Below, one piece after another: positions 45,368-57,039 of a stretch of 64,000 nt of DNA; position 1 is the stretch's first letter, and each line of letters starts with the position of its first letter. The notes under the pieces are model-generated. The model worked only from the letters and a program-made list of their open reading frames with translations. It was not told where the DNA came from and made no database searches. The translations under genes were made by a program, and so were the position numbers. The stretch comes from Pseudeuparius sepicola (taxonomy: Eukaryota; Arthropoda; Insecta; Coleoptera; Anthribidae), in the NCBI GenBank assembly GCA_963920635.1, contig OY987302.1:30355278-30419277 (forward strand), read 5' to 3'.

Positions 45368-46414
45368 TACAGGGTGTTCACTTTTAAGTGGACACAAATC
45401 AATAAAAAATTGATTTGTTGGGATATTTTCAAAAATTTTTTTTTTTATACAAAGGTCTTCAAAATGCGCAACTTTCTACGTGAACACATTTGTCAAATTG
45501 CAATTCCAGGGCCGGCTAACATTTTTTTTAAACCCCGATTTTCACAAAATTTATTAAAAATCTGACCATACAGCGTTAATTAGGACCCTCTAAAATTAAC
45601 AGGACCACCCAAAGTATTGATGGACGAGACTGCAAGAAAAAATAATACAGGATGTTTTTCTCCACCGCTGCTGAAAGTTCAGACTTTTTTCGAATTTTAT
45701 TCTGATCAAGTTTGCCATGCTTTTTGAAACAAAGTTACTAATAACAAAATTTATCGTCCTAGGAACATAAACGAGCTACAACAAAAAATAATTGAAGCTT
45801 GCGATTCCGTAACAATAGATGAGTTAAGACGAGTTGTTTCTAATAACAAAAAACGTCTTGAAAAATTGAAAAAACCCCGATAGTTTAAGATCTAAATATT
45901 TTGTTTGTTAAGATGAAATAAATTTTGTTATTAGTAACTTTGTTTCAAAAAGCACGGCAAACTTGATCAGAATAAAATTCGAAAAAAGTCTGAACTTTCA
46001 GCAGCGGTAGAGAAAAACATCCTGTATTATTTTTTCTTGCAATCTCGTCCATCAATACTTTGAGTGGTCCTATTAATTCTTCAATTGTTTTAAAATCATT
46101 CCATGGCACGCTTTAAGGCGCTGTAAAACCGAACTCCCTGTATATTTTTAGTTCAAATTTTGAACTTAATTGTTTTAGAGGGTCTTTATTAACGCTGTAT
46201 GGTCAGATTTTAAATAAAAAAATGCCTAAATAGATTTTGTGAAAATCGGGGTTTAAAAAAAATCTTAGCCGGCCCTGGAATTGCAATTTGACAAATGTGT
46301 TCACGTAGAAAGTTGCGCATTTTGAAGACCATTGTATAAAAAAAAATTTTTGAAAATATCCCAACAAATCAATTTTTTATTGATTTGTGTCCACTTAAAA
46401 GTGAACACCCTGTA
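45368..46414. mobile_element. TA-flanked foldback with mariner C-terminal remnant
   Basis: Arms begin CAGGGTGTTCACTTTTAAGT just inside TA. A second, inner palindrome spans about 45595-46080. The centre, 45762-45882, reads on the plus strand ELQQKIIEACDSVTIDELRR and ends in a stop, matching the C-terminal tail of Tc1/mariner-type transposases. The insertion splits a copia RT at TA. Confidence 0.85.
45762..45882 (+). pseudogene. Mariner-type transposase C-terminal fragment
   Basis: About 40 codons with the N-ELQ-RI-EAC-V--E-LRRVV pattern that ends many arthropod IS630/Tc1/mariner transposases, then a stop codon. No catalytic residues remain. It lies in the loop of a foldback, like the central transposase piece at 5835-6050 in another foldback. 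Confidence 0.6.
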
Positions 46415-47095
46415 TGTATACATTTTCATTCAATTTTCCATTTAAAAATGCCGTTTTTACATCTAACTGTTCAAAATAATAACCTTTTTGATTTCCAACT
46501 GCAAGTAATGTTGTTATAGTTATCATTTTTGCAACAGGTGAATAAATATTTTCTAGATCTATATTTCTTTGTGCAAATGCTCTATCCACAAGTCTAGCTT
46601 TATACCTATCAATTTCCTCATTTTCTAAATTTTTATATGTAAACACCCATTTTGTATCTAAAATTTCAGATTTTCCAGGTGAATCAACCACAATCCATGT
46701 ATTATTCTCTTGTAAAGATTCTAATTCTCTATCTACTGCCCTAAACCATTTATTTCTATCAGATTTGTTTCCTATATCAGAAAAACTTGTTGGAACATTT
46801 CCTATATAATTTACTGCATTAAAAACCATGTATAATTCATAATCATTAAATTTTGATGGAATTTTCGTCCTATGTCTATTATCAATATTATCATCCCTAA
46901 CATTATTTATTTGAAAATCTATCCTCACCTGGTTTTCATTCTCATTTTCCACTCTACCTTGGCTACTTTGTTCCAAATTATCAACTTTATTTTTTATTTC
47001 TAAATTTAAATTAGTTTCATCTATCGCTTCAACTTCTATTATATTTTTCTTGAAATAAAAATTTCCTTCATCAAATTTCACATCTCTCCCTATAA

Positions 47096-47334
47096 GACTG
47101 GAGCAGGCATTATTGGACTAGTTGGCCCCGCCGAAAGGTTGATCTTTATCTTCGAATCACCATTCACTGACTGACTGCCTGATCGACCGCCTTGAACCGT
47201 TCGATAGTTTTTTAAGTCAACCCTAATATTGGCGGAGTCGGCAGTCAGCGATTTTTGTATTGAATCGCTTTTTTGCGAAATGCCCGGCGGTGCCTGAACT
47301 CAACCGAGTTCAATAACTTATTTTATTTTAATTT
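47096..47334. repeat. Direct repeat B1 (partner 52182-52402)
   Basis: About 235 bases starting ACTGGAGCAGGCATTA and ending TTATTTTATTTTAATTT recur at 52182-52402 in the same orientation at about 90 percent by eye. It contains TTGGCGGAGTCGGCAGTCAG, which looks like an LTR-element primer site, so the unit may be an LTR end plus leader. It directly abuts the copia fragment. Confidence 0.75.
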
Positions 47335-47335
47335 G

Positions 47336-47827
47336 GCCGGCAGAAAGTTGGCAGAAAGTTGGACACAAAAATTTAATATTTTTAAACTCTCATTTCGATT
47401 AATTTAAATTTCTAGCTGCTAATCGAACGAAATTAAAGTTTAGTAGCAAATTCATGTGTTATCCGATGAAAAGTCACGCTTGCGGTATTTTGTTTTTTTG
47501 TAATACACAGGGTGGTAAAAAAAACAAAAAAAAGTTAAATTTCTTTTTTTTTTACTAGGTGGCTGTGACTTTAAATTTGACATCCACCTTTGATTCCAAA
47601 CAACTTTTGTAAGTAACTTTTTACCGTATTTTAAAAAATAAGGGACTTTACTCTTGAGTTATTTTGACATTTTTGAATCTACCTCGTATCCAAAAGAGAT
47701 ATTTAAATTTTGATGTTTGCGTTTTGAGCTTGAAATGATGCACCAAATTTTATCAAGAATAAAATTTTCTGAGAAATTAATAATAAAAAAGTTTTCCATT
47801 TGTGTCCAACTTTCTGCCGGTCACTGT
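47336..47827. mobile_element. Possible MITE with CCGGCAGAAAGTTGG ends
   Basis: GCCGGCAGAAAGTTGG at the left and CCAACTTTCTGCCGG at the right are inverted. The next bases (GACACAAA and TTTGTGTC) extend the match. The interior pairs poorly. No coding. Confidence 0.55.
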
Positions 47828-48076
47828 ATAAAGGTATATAGCAAAAGTCACATATGTATGGTATTACAAAAAAGAAATAGATTACAAAAAAGAATATAAA
47901 GAGAGACAATAAAGTAATAATAAAAAATCGGAAGAGAAAAAAATTGTGTGAAGTTTTCTCGGGGACCACACTGCACTTAATTGTCTCACGTATACCACTT
48001 GCGCCATCTGTTTGTGTAGTAGCTTGACGCGTCATAGTCTCTGGATGATTGATGTTGGGCGCTATAAACCATCATG

Positions 48077-49640
48077 CTAGCGCTCGATGGTACATCTTCT
48101 GGACTCATTTTTAAGGTGGGGTTTAGGACAAAGGATTTCAGATTTGACCAAGATGCTGGGATAATGTGGTGAATAGTTGCTGATAAAAGGTGGTGGACAA
48201 GGAAATCTTGAAGGAATTCTTCGTTTTGTATTGTATTTATTTATTTTGTATTTTTGTTGCTCCGGGAGGTTTGTAAGATTTTTTAGATAACTGTTTAGTT
48301 TAATCAGGATATTCAATTGTAGTTGGGTATTTTATATGTGTAAAAGTGTAAATTTCTTCATCAATTTCGGAAATAATAGTAGAAGTGGACTTGTGGCACG
48401 AAAGTGGACAGTGGTGGCTAATTTCCTCAACTGTGGCTCCAAAAGTTTTTTAGCGCAAACTGGTCCTTGTAAGGAGTTAGCGGGAAATCTTGGCAAAAAA
48501 CAAAGTTTGTCCTCGTAGGGACGACAATGTCGAAGACTTTCTCCAGAAATTTGTCTTATTTGGGTTGGTTGAGATTGAACGGTATCTGATACAGCAAGAA
48601 AAAGTGTGTCGTGTTGGTTTTTACATGTTTGATTGTACCAAGCAAATGGCACAGTTATTAACTGTTACAGTTTCCAGTGGCTAAATTTTTGCTTAATTGG
48701 AATTCTAACGTGTATAATTATATTTTCGTCAGTAAATGTACAATCTGAAATTGGAAGTTGGTAATATTTAAAAAGTTGTAAAATAGGGATTGACAATTCT
48801 TGATTAAATGTTATTAATTCATCAGAAAGTTTTTTAAGTCTTGGCTTAATGTTAATGGTTCGAGAATAACACTTGGTATATGGTGTTGCTTACATGATGC
48901 TATTACATATTGATTTTTAATAAATCTTGAAAATAAAATTGTATTTTTCAAATTAATAAATTGGTTTTCTAATATTGAGTCAATTGTGTCATATTGATTA
49001 TTTATTTTACTTTTTATGTCATTAAAATAATTTTCTATATTATGTATATGGGATTCTATTTCTTGGAAAGTGTGTGTAGATTGATTTTGATATTCGCTGA
49101 ACTTTTCTGAATTATTTGCTATTACTTGAATAGAATTTGAAAATGCCATTTGTCGATTTAAAAATTTTGTTTTCCAAATCTCTCTCATTTATTATAAAAG
49201 AATCTAAATTATGATGGGTAGCAACACCACAACACCATGCAAGTCCTTCTCCTAGAAAGTCTAAGGAGCGTTTCTGTATATGATTTGATTCATCTGTGTG
49301 ATTTTTCAAGTACAATGGACTCCAACCTCTTTCCAAATTTTTGAAATCAGTAATATAAGCGTTTTGTAAAGTGAAATTTTTTAGAAACATACATTCCACA
49401 CTGTTGCTGCCACATGTCCTGTTAATTTTATCGAAAATTTTCTTTTCAACCCAATTCGTTTGGTAAGTTAAAGGAACCGTTGACTCGTAACTTACGGTAT
49501 CGGGTTGTGCTCTCCAGAAGGCACCTGCGGTTATTTCCAATCTCAGAGAAATAACCAAGGATTGGGGGAGCAACAGCTTCAAAATACATACGTTTGTAGT
49601 CAACCAACATCTTATGCAAATTTACCGAAGTAAACAAACA
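48077..49640 (-). pseudogene. env: Env-like gene of a second LTR-element type, broken
   Basis: Minus frames 49112-49603, 48814-49188, 48332-48652 and 48077-48316 line up as one decayed gene. A Cys-bearing N-terminal part is followed by a furin-like IQKR and a SLDFLGEGLAWCCG stretch, a likely fusion-subunit start. Then comes a helical, Asn-rich segment (FLNRQMAFSNSIQVIANN onward) and a Cys-rich downstream part (ISGESLRHC). This order fits a gypsy-type envelope but differs from the env at 12.8-14.8 kb. At least three frameshifts. Lineage uncertain. Confidence 0.65.
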
Positions 49641-50225
49641 TTAGGCCCGTGTGTACAACGTTTACCTGAAATAGGTTATATCCTGAGAAATATCAATCTA
49701 GCCACATTCCACACACTTTCTGCGTCCCATTGTATACAAAATCAGTCACCATATCCTAAATACTAATAAATAGCCTATAAATTAACAGAAAAACAATTAA
49801 AAACGGGAAAAATGCATACGTAAACAATCGGAAAACTTGACATGCTGGGCATACACAAAACAAATACCGCTGAGTTAACGGACGCGGCGCCAGCGGGAGG
49901 CGGGGCATCAACAGCAGCGTTGCCATGTCGGGCGGTTTGAGGTATCTGTGACGATTTTATTAAAGTGGTAATTAGATACTATAATTACAGCGCAATTTAG
50001 TTTTAGTTTAAAACTGTTACATACAAGAAATTAATAACTACATTTGTTAATTTAGCGTTATGGGAGGTGCGCCTTCATTGAATCCCATTATTAAACCCTT
50101 CTATTTTGAAATAAAATGCTGTAAACAATGGAGTACGTGGCATCACTCAAAAAGATGTTGGCTTTGTTTACTTTTTGTCCTTACTCCCTCTATCCTTGGT
50201 TATTTTTCTGAGTTTCCAATTTACA
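49545..50225. repeat. Imperfect inverted repeat around a GC-rich patch
   Basis: The block AGAAATAACCAAGGATTGGG at 49550 matches the complement of AACCAAGGATAGAGGG-type sequence at 50190-50215, over roughly 60 bases. 49865-49940 between them is GC-rich (GCGGCGCCAGCGGGAGGCGG). It may be the join of two LTR-element fragments. Confidence 0.5.
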
Positions 50226-50557
50226 GTGCATTGGTATTGGAAAACTTAACATCCCCAAAATAAGTAACATCCTGTCAAGTAAAATGTATGTTGGTGTTAA
50301 AACTGTTAGTACCTATAGTTAAATTGTTTATTTCTTCCTTCATCAGTTACTTCTATGTACTATTATTATTATTTAAAATGTAGTTATTATAGTTAAATTT
50401 ACATATAATATATTAAAATTATATCCCTTTTAAAATTTCTATACAAATCTTATAACCTATAATTTAAAAGTACATACATTTTTTCTATAATATTAATAAT
50501 ATTATTGGTACGCTATTCACTATATAGCTTTGAGAGTTAAAAAAATAGGTCTATATT
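50226..50557. other. A/T-rich sequence, no feature found
   Basis: No gene or clear repeat. Confidence 0.5.
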
Positions 50558-51588
50558 CTATTTCTGGTACGTTGTCGTTTGGCTGACCATCTGAGAGACT
50601 AGTGCCCTTTCTCTAATTTCACTCAGTTTTAAAACTAAGCTTTTTAATTTATTTTCATCTAGATCCGCACTGCTCATTAGGTAGTACGTCTCGTAAAAAG
50701 AAGAATGTAGACCATTTTCAAAGTGGTACCTAAACGTTTCAAACGACATATTTGGATCGGTCTCATATGCCAAGGACACTAAATCATAATAGTACTTTTT
50801 TTATATCTTCAGAATTTCCTTGTTTTCTTGTATTAAGGCGACATTTAAGTTTTCTATAGGGCTGTTTGCCACTAAATTCTGTTACAAAGTCTTTTTTTAT
50901 GTCTACCCAGTGTTTATTCCTATTTGTTTCGGCACTTGTGTACTTTTGATACCACACGCTTGCCGAACTTAGAAGAAAATTTCTGAGATACATAATTTTG
51001 TAGTTATCGTTCCAACCGTTAGCCGTTGATGAGGTTTCATAATTTTTTATAAAAGTTACCGGTGAGTCGAGGGCGGAGTCAAATTTAGGAGGGGGGCTAA
51101 ATTTTAGAACGGTCGGGTTTCTAGCGTCATTTAGGGCGTCTGCTAAAGTGCTGTTCATTGTTGTTGGTAAGATTTGGTTTTCAGAATCGTCAATATCGGC
51201 TATGTTGTGGTTTTTAGGGTGGGAGGGTGGTTCTGGTAAGTCAATGTCAGTCTGCACCCTACAATTTACAGTAATTTCTTTGGTTGTTTGTGTCCCTATG
51301 TCGAAATTTAAGTTGGCCGGTAATTTTGCCAGGAATTCTGCAATTGATTTGCCTGTGGTTGTTGTAATTGGTGTTCAAAATTAAATTTTTCGCTAAAAGG
51401 AGTGGTTAAACCAGGACTCTTCAGAGTATCTTTTGGACTTCGCGATAGTGACGCTCGCGGTTGGAAAGGATTTATGTCTGTGGTGTGGTGACGTGGTTCA
51501 AAATTTTTGAAACTATCCACATCTAAGTTTAACTGAAGATTTTTTTTTATTGTGACATCTTGTAACGGGTTTTTTACTTTTAGGTTCA
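50558..51588 (-). pseudogene. gag: Ty3/gypsy Gag fragment, frameshifted
   Basis: Minus frames 50784-51257 (157 codons) and 50558-50779 (73 codons) plus an upstream frame 51308-51520 belong together. The core reads VLKFSPPPKFDSALDSPVTF, then a WNDNYKIMYLRNFL and SVWYQKY pattern of gypsy Gag, and continues after a frameshift at 50780 with FRYHFENGLHSSFYETYYLM. No zinc knuckle and no pol follow; the env-like remnant at 48077-49640 on the same strand may belong to the same deleted element. Confidence 0.75.
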
Positions 51589-52181
51589 GTCATTTATTCA
51601 TCGAATTTAGTTTTTGTAATGAAGAAATCAAGAAAAAAATATATATCCTTAAAAATTTTAGCAACAAAGCACGAAAAAAAAGTAATTATTCGCTATGACA
51701 AAATAAACCCTTTTAAATAAATAAAATAAGGAGAAACAGTTCACAGAATGCACCTAATTAAATTTAAACCGTCGTATAAATAAAAATCGTCTTTTTTGTA
51801 TCTGAAAAAGGACTATCTATATCAATAATAAAGAAATGGAACATTACAATATTACTTATTTTTACGTCGTTTTTTTAATGAGGAAGCCTTAATATTACCA
51901 ATTAAATGTCAGTTTTGTTTGTACAAAGCATAATATAAGTGTTAAAAAATACTATAAAATTTTCTGGAAATGAAAATGAAACATAAAAATTACCTATAAG
52001 ATCGAACACGCGCCTCCACCATATGTCACAACCTGGGGGGCCGTGACTAGGGGCGTAGCTTTTTATGTAATAATGACTAATGGATTGAGACAAACTGGTT
52101 TTTTGATGGATTAAAATAGGGATGTGAAAAACATAACTGAAAACTCATATTTTTTTATAAAAGGAAGACACTTACTTCGAA
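51589..52181 (-). other. Possible leader/LTR of the gag fragment
   Basis: Upstream of gag on the minus strand the sequence CCCCCCAGGTTGTGACATAT at 52042-52023 is followed by GGTGGAGGCGCG, resembling an LTR end plus primer site. No second copy is found, so the LTR cannot be confirmed. Confidence 0.3.
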
Positions 52182-52402
52182 GAGACTGGAGCAGGCATTA
52201 CTGAACTAGTTGGCCCCGCCGGAAGGTTGAATTGACTGACTGACTGCCTGATCGACCGCCTTGAACCGTTCGATAGTTTTTTAGGTCAACCCTGATATTG
52301 GCGGAATCGGCAGTCAGCGATTTTTGTATTGAATTGGTTTTTTGCGAAATGCCCATCGGTGACTGAACTCAACCGAGTTCAATAACTTATTTTATTTTAA
52401 TT
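52182..52402. repeat. Direct repeat B2 (partner 47096-47334)
   Basis: Second copy of unit B, followed within 40 bases by the degenerate errantivirus env. Lacks a short stretch of B1 after GAAGGTTGA. Confidence 0.75.
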
Positions 52403-52439
52403 TGCTATTTTGTATTCGTGACAATATCAGAAATTACTA

Positions 52440-53622
52440 CTAATTCATACTTCAATGACAAATTACTACAGCATGTAGAATACTTATATATTAATAATGG
52501 AAGTAGAAAGGAAGTTAGATAACATAACTCCACACAGTAGAAATAAAAGAGGCTTAGTAAACATAGTGCGTAAAGCTTCAAAATGGCTTTTGGAAAGCTA
52601 GATCCTGACGACGGTGAAAAATATGATAAAGCAATTTACGCCTTTCAAAATAATCAACAATCCTTTACAAAGGAAGTTTCTTTAAAAATTTCGTTGACTA
52701 AACAGCTTATTGATATAATAATTCCACTATAACTGTCTTACAATCAAATCAAATTTTAATAAAAGAAAGATTCGAAAATTTTGACTTTAATATGAATAAT
52801 ACAATTATTAATGATATTTCAGCATACTTGCAAGCACAAAATATTTTAAATCGAACTATTGTCAACTAAATACTTTGCACAGTTCTATTATCCCCGCTTC
52901 ACAATTACGCTCTATGATGAAATATTTGAAAAATCCAAAGACTTTATTTTAAAATTAAAAAACGTAATCTCTTACTACCAAATTGCTGGAATTCAAGTAA
53001 ATTTTAATAATGGCAAAATTATATTTGCAATTCACTTTCCAATTTTCTTACACGAAAGTTTCCAAACTTATCGATTATTCCCAATTCCTATCAAAAATTC
53101 AATTATTATACCGAAACATCCTTACCCTGTATTTGGCTGAAATCAACAACAGTTTGAGATTGAAGAATGCACGAAGATAGAAAATTTGTATATTTGTCAA
53201 AATTTACTCACGCTTCACTTCAATCAATATTATTGATGAACAAAATTTAATCCATTTACCAGAAAATTGTGAAATTAAAATCAAAGATTTCCAATTTATT
53301 AATAACAATTAAGAAACTAAAGGAAAACTATTTACATTACCAGAAATTCAGATCAACAACCTTAATTTTAACTACCTGAGCAAAGCCACTCCAACAGACA
53401 ATTAATTTTGAAAATATTCATATAAGTCAAGAAAAATCTACACTCTTACAAGACCCTGACATTCAGAAGATACATACCTTAAGCTACGGATTTGCTCCAA
53501 GCATCATTATTATTATTTTAATACTCATCGGATATATTGCATATTAGGGCATATTCAATTAGAAATGGTGGAGAAATAGGAAGAAACAGAAAAACAATCC
53601 TCCAGGTTGATATTTTCCCCTT
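52440..53622 (+). pseudogene. env: Degenerate errantivirus env, plus strand
   Basis: A decayed relative of the env at 12766-14790. Recognisable pieces are a furin-like KRG start at about 52550, an ASKWLL stretch at about 52580, ISYYQIAGIQVNF (around 52970-53010), LFPIPIKN at about 53075 and LSYGFAPSIIIIILI as the membrane segment near 53470-53530. Several frameshifts and stops. A polypurine tract and an LTR-like segment follow. Confidence 0.8.
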
Positions 53623-53790
53623 AAGGAGGGAGGAGGTATGTACGACGAACAATAGACTACTGAGTGCTAAAGTGACGATTAAACGCTGAATTGTAATTTA
53701 GTCTTGTCTTGTATTGTAACGTGATTCGCTGCCCCTGTAATTGTTGATCGAATAAGTTGTTTTAAAAACTTATTTTTTTTTCTCAAGATA
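53623..53790 (+). repeat. Polypurine tract and partial 3' LTR
   Basis: AAGGAGGGAGGAGG at 53623-53636 is a polypurine tract. 53690-53780 matches the LTR at 19690-19770 (reverse), sharing AGTCTTGTCT, CGCTGCCC and GTTGTTTTAAAAACT, so this is the errantivirus-type LTR. Its outer limits are unclear. Confidence 0.65.
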
Positions 53791-54900
53791 TCCAATTCAT
53801 CGTGGTCGTCAAAGTTTACGTCAGAAAGATGTTTGATTCTATCACGAAAAACAAAATTAGAAAACTTTTTTGTGAACCGAGTATAGTCTGTCCCTAAATG
53901 AAGGATCACGTTGTTGAATTAAATTATTCAGCTTAGACCTTACCCGCTGGAATTTGACATTCATTTTATGAACTTATGTTCTATGAAGTTAAAAAGAAGA
54001 TAAAAACGTTTAAAAACCTTTTGTTGTTTTTTTATAAAACTCCTTGTGTTCAAGGAAAAACATTTGAAGAATCCTGTAAAAACTCTCAGCCTAAACAATA
54101 ATGTCATTCTATTACGTGTATATAGCAAGGTCTTTGAACTTTGAATATAATCAACAGTTGTGTTGAAATTTGTGGGCGGTGATATTTTAATATGATATCT
54201 GGCTTTTTTCTCGTGCAGCGAGACACAAGTAAATATATAATAATAATTCTCACCCGACTTTTTTTCGTTCTTTATAAACGTATGTATACGCCTCCAGAAT
54301 TGCAAGGTGTTTAAATATGCGATCAACAATGTATTATGAAGGTGGAAAAAAGTGATTAGATGAACCGTGATGATATGATGCGATGTACAATGTAAGCAAT
54401 ACTACGCAGGAGTAGGCAGCGTTTGGATTTCTGATGATATTGCTATATGGAAATTTCCAAATATACGGGTGGCCCATTAGTGCGAGAAAGTAACAAAAGT
54501 ACCTTACGAAAAAATATTTTTGAACAATTTTTTTTTTAATGTATAAGGCAACCAAATAAAATATTTCGATACATACAGCGTGTTCTACGATATTTGGATG
54601 GGGTAGTTATTTCATGGCCTGCTATGATTTTTTAAAATAGCTAATTTTCAAGAAACTCTATTAGGGATTTTTTTACGACAAAATGTTATTAAGAACACTT
54701 GTTCAGAATGAAAAACTGAGTAGAATTGCAAAATTTCAAAAGTCTAGGCCTACTTTTATTTTTAGCTTTTTCGCCTTTTGCTCCCACTTTTTTCTTAGAA
54801 ATGTGTCCTTCCTGGAGCCTTCTCGTCAAAATATTATTAAGGAGACTTGATCATCGTGAAAAAATAAAATTTTGAGGTGAAATCTCCAAGAAGGACACTT
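53791..54900. other. A/T-rich sequence, no gene
   Basis: Only traces of dispersed repeats: 54690-54770 resembles 7575-7650 (CAGAATG-AAAACTG and TCTAGGC blocks). The 122-codon minus frame at 53961-54329 has no recognisable domain. Confidence 0.5.
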
Positions 54901-54914
54901 TTCTAAGAAAAAAG

Positions 54915-56570
54915 TGCTTATCCGTTTCTACACTCTGTTGGCTTTATAGTACTGTTTTGTTTTTAAAATATTTTGCGGCGTTGCCAAGTTACGAGTATTC
55001 AAGAAAATGTATGAAAAAGTCGGATTTCAGTCACTATGAAAATATGCCACAGCAGTCTTGGTGTTTCATTTAAAAAAATCTACTTGGTAAATTTCTGGCA
55101 AAAATGCTATTTAACTGTAAAATATAAAAATATTTGGAAAATATTATACAGGGTGCTCCATAGAGAGTGGCGTGTTTTAAATTTTTCAACAAGCAATTAC
55201 TCCAGATTTTCAAATAAAACACCCTATTTTTTAAGATGCAAGAGTATAGTAATTTTCAAATACTACAACTTTTGTTATTACAACTTATACCCTAATGTCA
55301 ACTTATTATGTGTGAATAAAATTATTATTATTATTATTATACCATCGCCACTGTGTGGTTAAAATTTTTTACATCATGACTGAATCACCCTGTATAATAT
55401 ATAGACGTGTTGTATTAATGTCAACTTATTATGTGTGAATAAAATTATTATTATTATTATTATACCATCGCCACTGTGTGGTTAAAATTTTTTACATCAT
55501 GACTGAATCACCCTGTATAATATATAGACGTAAAGCAAACAATGTAATATACTAACAACTATTTATTATATCATTTTCTACATATAAAAATGTAGAATAG
55601 TGAGTGCATACCTACTCCGTTTTATTGCAATTGACAGCTCAGTTTGAAGCTCAAAAGCAATCACTTTATTTTCTTTATACAGGGTGTCTACTTTTAAGTG
55701 TATACAAATCGATAAAAAATGTATTTTGTGAGACATTTTCAAAAACCTTTTTTTGTTCGAAAGGTCTTCAAAAAACGCTTCTTTTTTTCGTTTTCCGTTT
55801 TCCCACTATTTTACATTCTCTTTAAAAAAATGCCTCATTTTGCGGTTTTTTACAAGTGAGCCATGACCAATGTTCACCAATTGTCACTTTTTGACTTGTA
55901 ACCTGACTTGACTTGTTTAAAAGAGATTTTGGAGTGATTCAAAGTGTTTTAAACCGTTTCTTTGTCATGTCCCCCCGTGCATACGGTTAATGGTTTTACA
56001 TCAGGTTTAGCGGCGATCCACGAAGCCAACGAAATAAAATTACAGAAATTGTTAATAACTTAGAAAGGACCAAAGAGTCAAAAAAATGACAATTGGTGAA
56101 CATCGGTCATAGCTCGCTTGTAAAAAGACGCAAAATAAGGGAATTTTAAACGAAAATGTAAAATTGTGGGAAAACGGGCCACTTTACGGTATAAGTTGTA
56201 ATAACAAAAGTTGTACTATTCGTAAAGTACTATACTTTGGTACCTACCCTAAAATATAGGGTGTTCTATTAAAAAATCTCAAGTAATTGATTGTCGAACA
56301 ATTTCACACACGTGACTCTCTATAGAGCGCCCTGTATATTATTTTCCAAATATTTTTATATTCTGCCATTAAATACGCCTTTTACTATAAATTTATCAAG
56401 TAGATTTTTTTACATGTAATATCAATGCTGCTGTGGCATATTTTCATAATGTCTAAAATTCTGCTTTCTCATACATTTTCTTGAATAACTTGGCAAAGCC
56501 GCAAAAAATTGTAAAAAAATAAAACGGCACTATAAAGCTAAAAAAGGGTAGAATCGAATAAGTGCAGTTT
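54915..56570. mobile_element. Nested foldback: outer arms plus TA-flanked inner element
   Basis: Outer arms 54915-55146 and 56337-56570 pair with moderate identity. The inner element 55147-56336 has CAGGGTGCTCCATAGAGAGT ends just inside TA and arms of about 150 bases. Its centre contains a tandem duplication (55303-55532) and, at 55678, a CAGGGTGTCTACTTTTAAGT arm related to the element at 45368. So one foldback appears to have jumped into another. Confidence 0.75.
55303..55532. repeat. Two near-identical tandem units of about 115 bases
   Basis: The unit AATGTCAACTTATTATGTGTG through CACCCTGTATAATATATAGACG occurs twice in direct succession, including an ATT microsatellite and a CACCCTGTA foldback end. 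Confidence 0.85.
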
Positions 56571-57039
56571 GATGCAAGTGCAAATAGACAGAATTTTTCG
56601 AAAAATGAAAACAGTTATTATAATAGTTACTCGGGAGGCCCAGATAAGATAGGAAATGTCTTCTTCAAGAAGGGATTTACAAGAATCAATAAGGTTCGAT
56701 GCAAGTGAAAAGTAGCTAGAATTTTCGAGTGAGTTTTGTATATTGGTAAAAATATATACAAGGTAAAAACAATGCCAGTTTCAGTTAAAATACGATGTAG
56801 AGGTTGTACCAAAAAATTGGAAAATAAGTATTTTATACCAAGACCAAAAAAGGTCTCCAATTTCAAAACTAGCCGTTTCGGTTCACTTTTTTTAAACACC
56901 GGCTGTCTCAACCTTATTCAAATGAAAATATTTTTAGTTCCCCGCAGAAGAAAGGAAATAATGACGACCTTTTATACCGATTGATCCAAAAATATATATG
57001 GTTGGTACCTTGGTAGGCAAACTCGGCTCTGCTGACAAG

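Larger units (their letters stand above)
45216..47095 (-). pseudogene. Ty1/copia reverse transcriptase fragment, split
   Basis: Minus frame 46415-47081 reads the linker and the start of the copia RT: KWFRAVDRELESLQENNTW, TKWVFTYK, RYKARLVDRAF and FEQLDVKTAFLNG. After the foldback 45368-46414 it resumes at 45367-45216 with PPEGIKCKEG, LLYGLK, then a TAA where Gln is usual, then SPKCWNEE. A one-base shift also separates the halves. The YVDD motif and RNase H are gone. Both ends are truncated. Confidence 0.9.

Noticed and set aside
55303..55532. Possible CRISPR-like or satellite array
   Set aside because: Only two units with no spacer structure; a simple tandem duplication in eukaryotic DNA.
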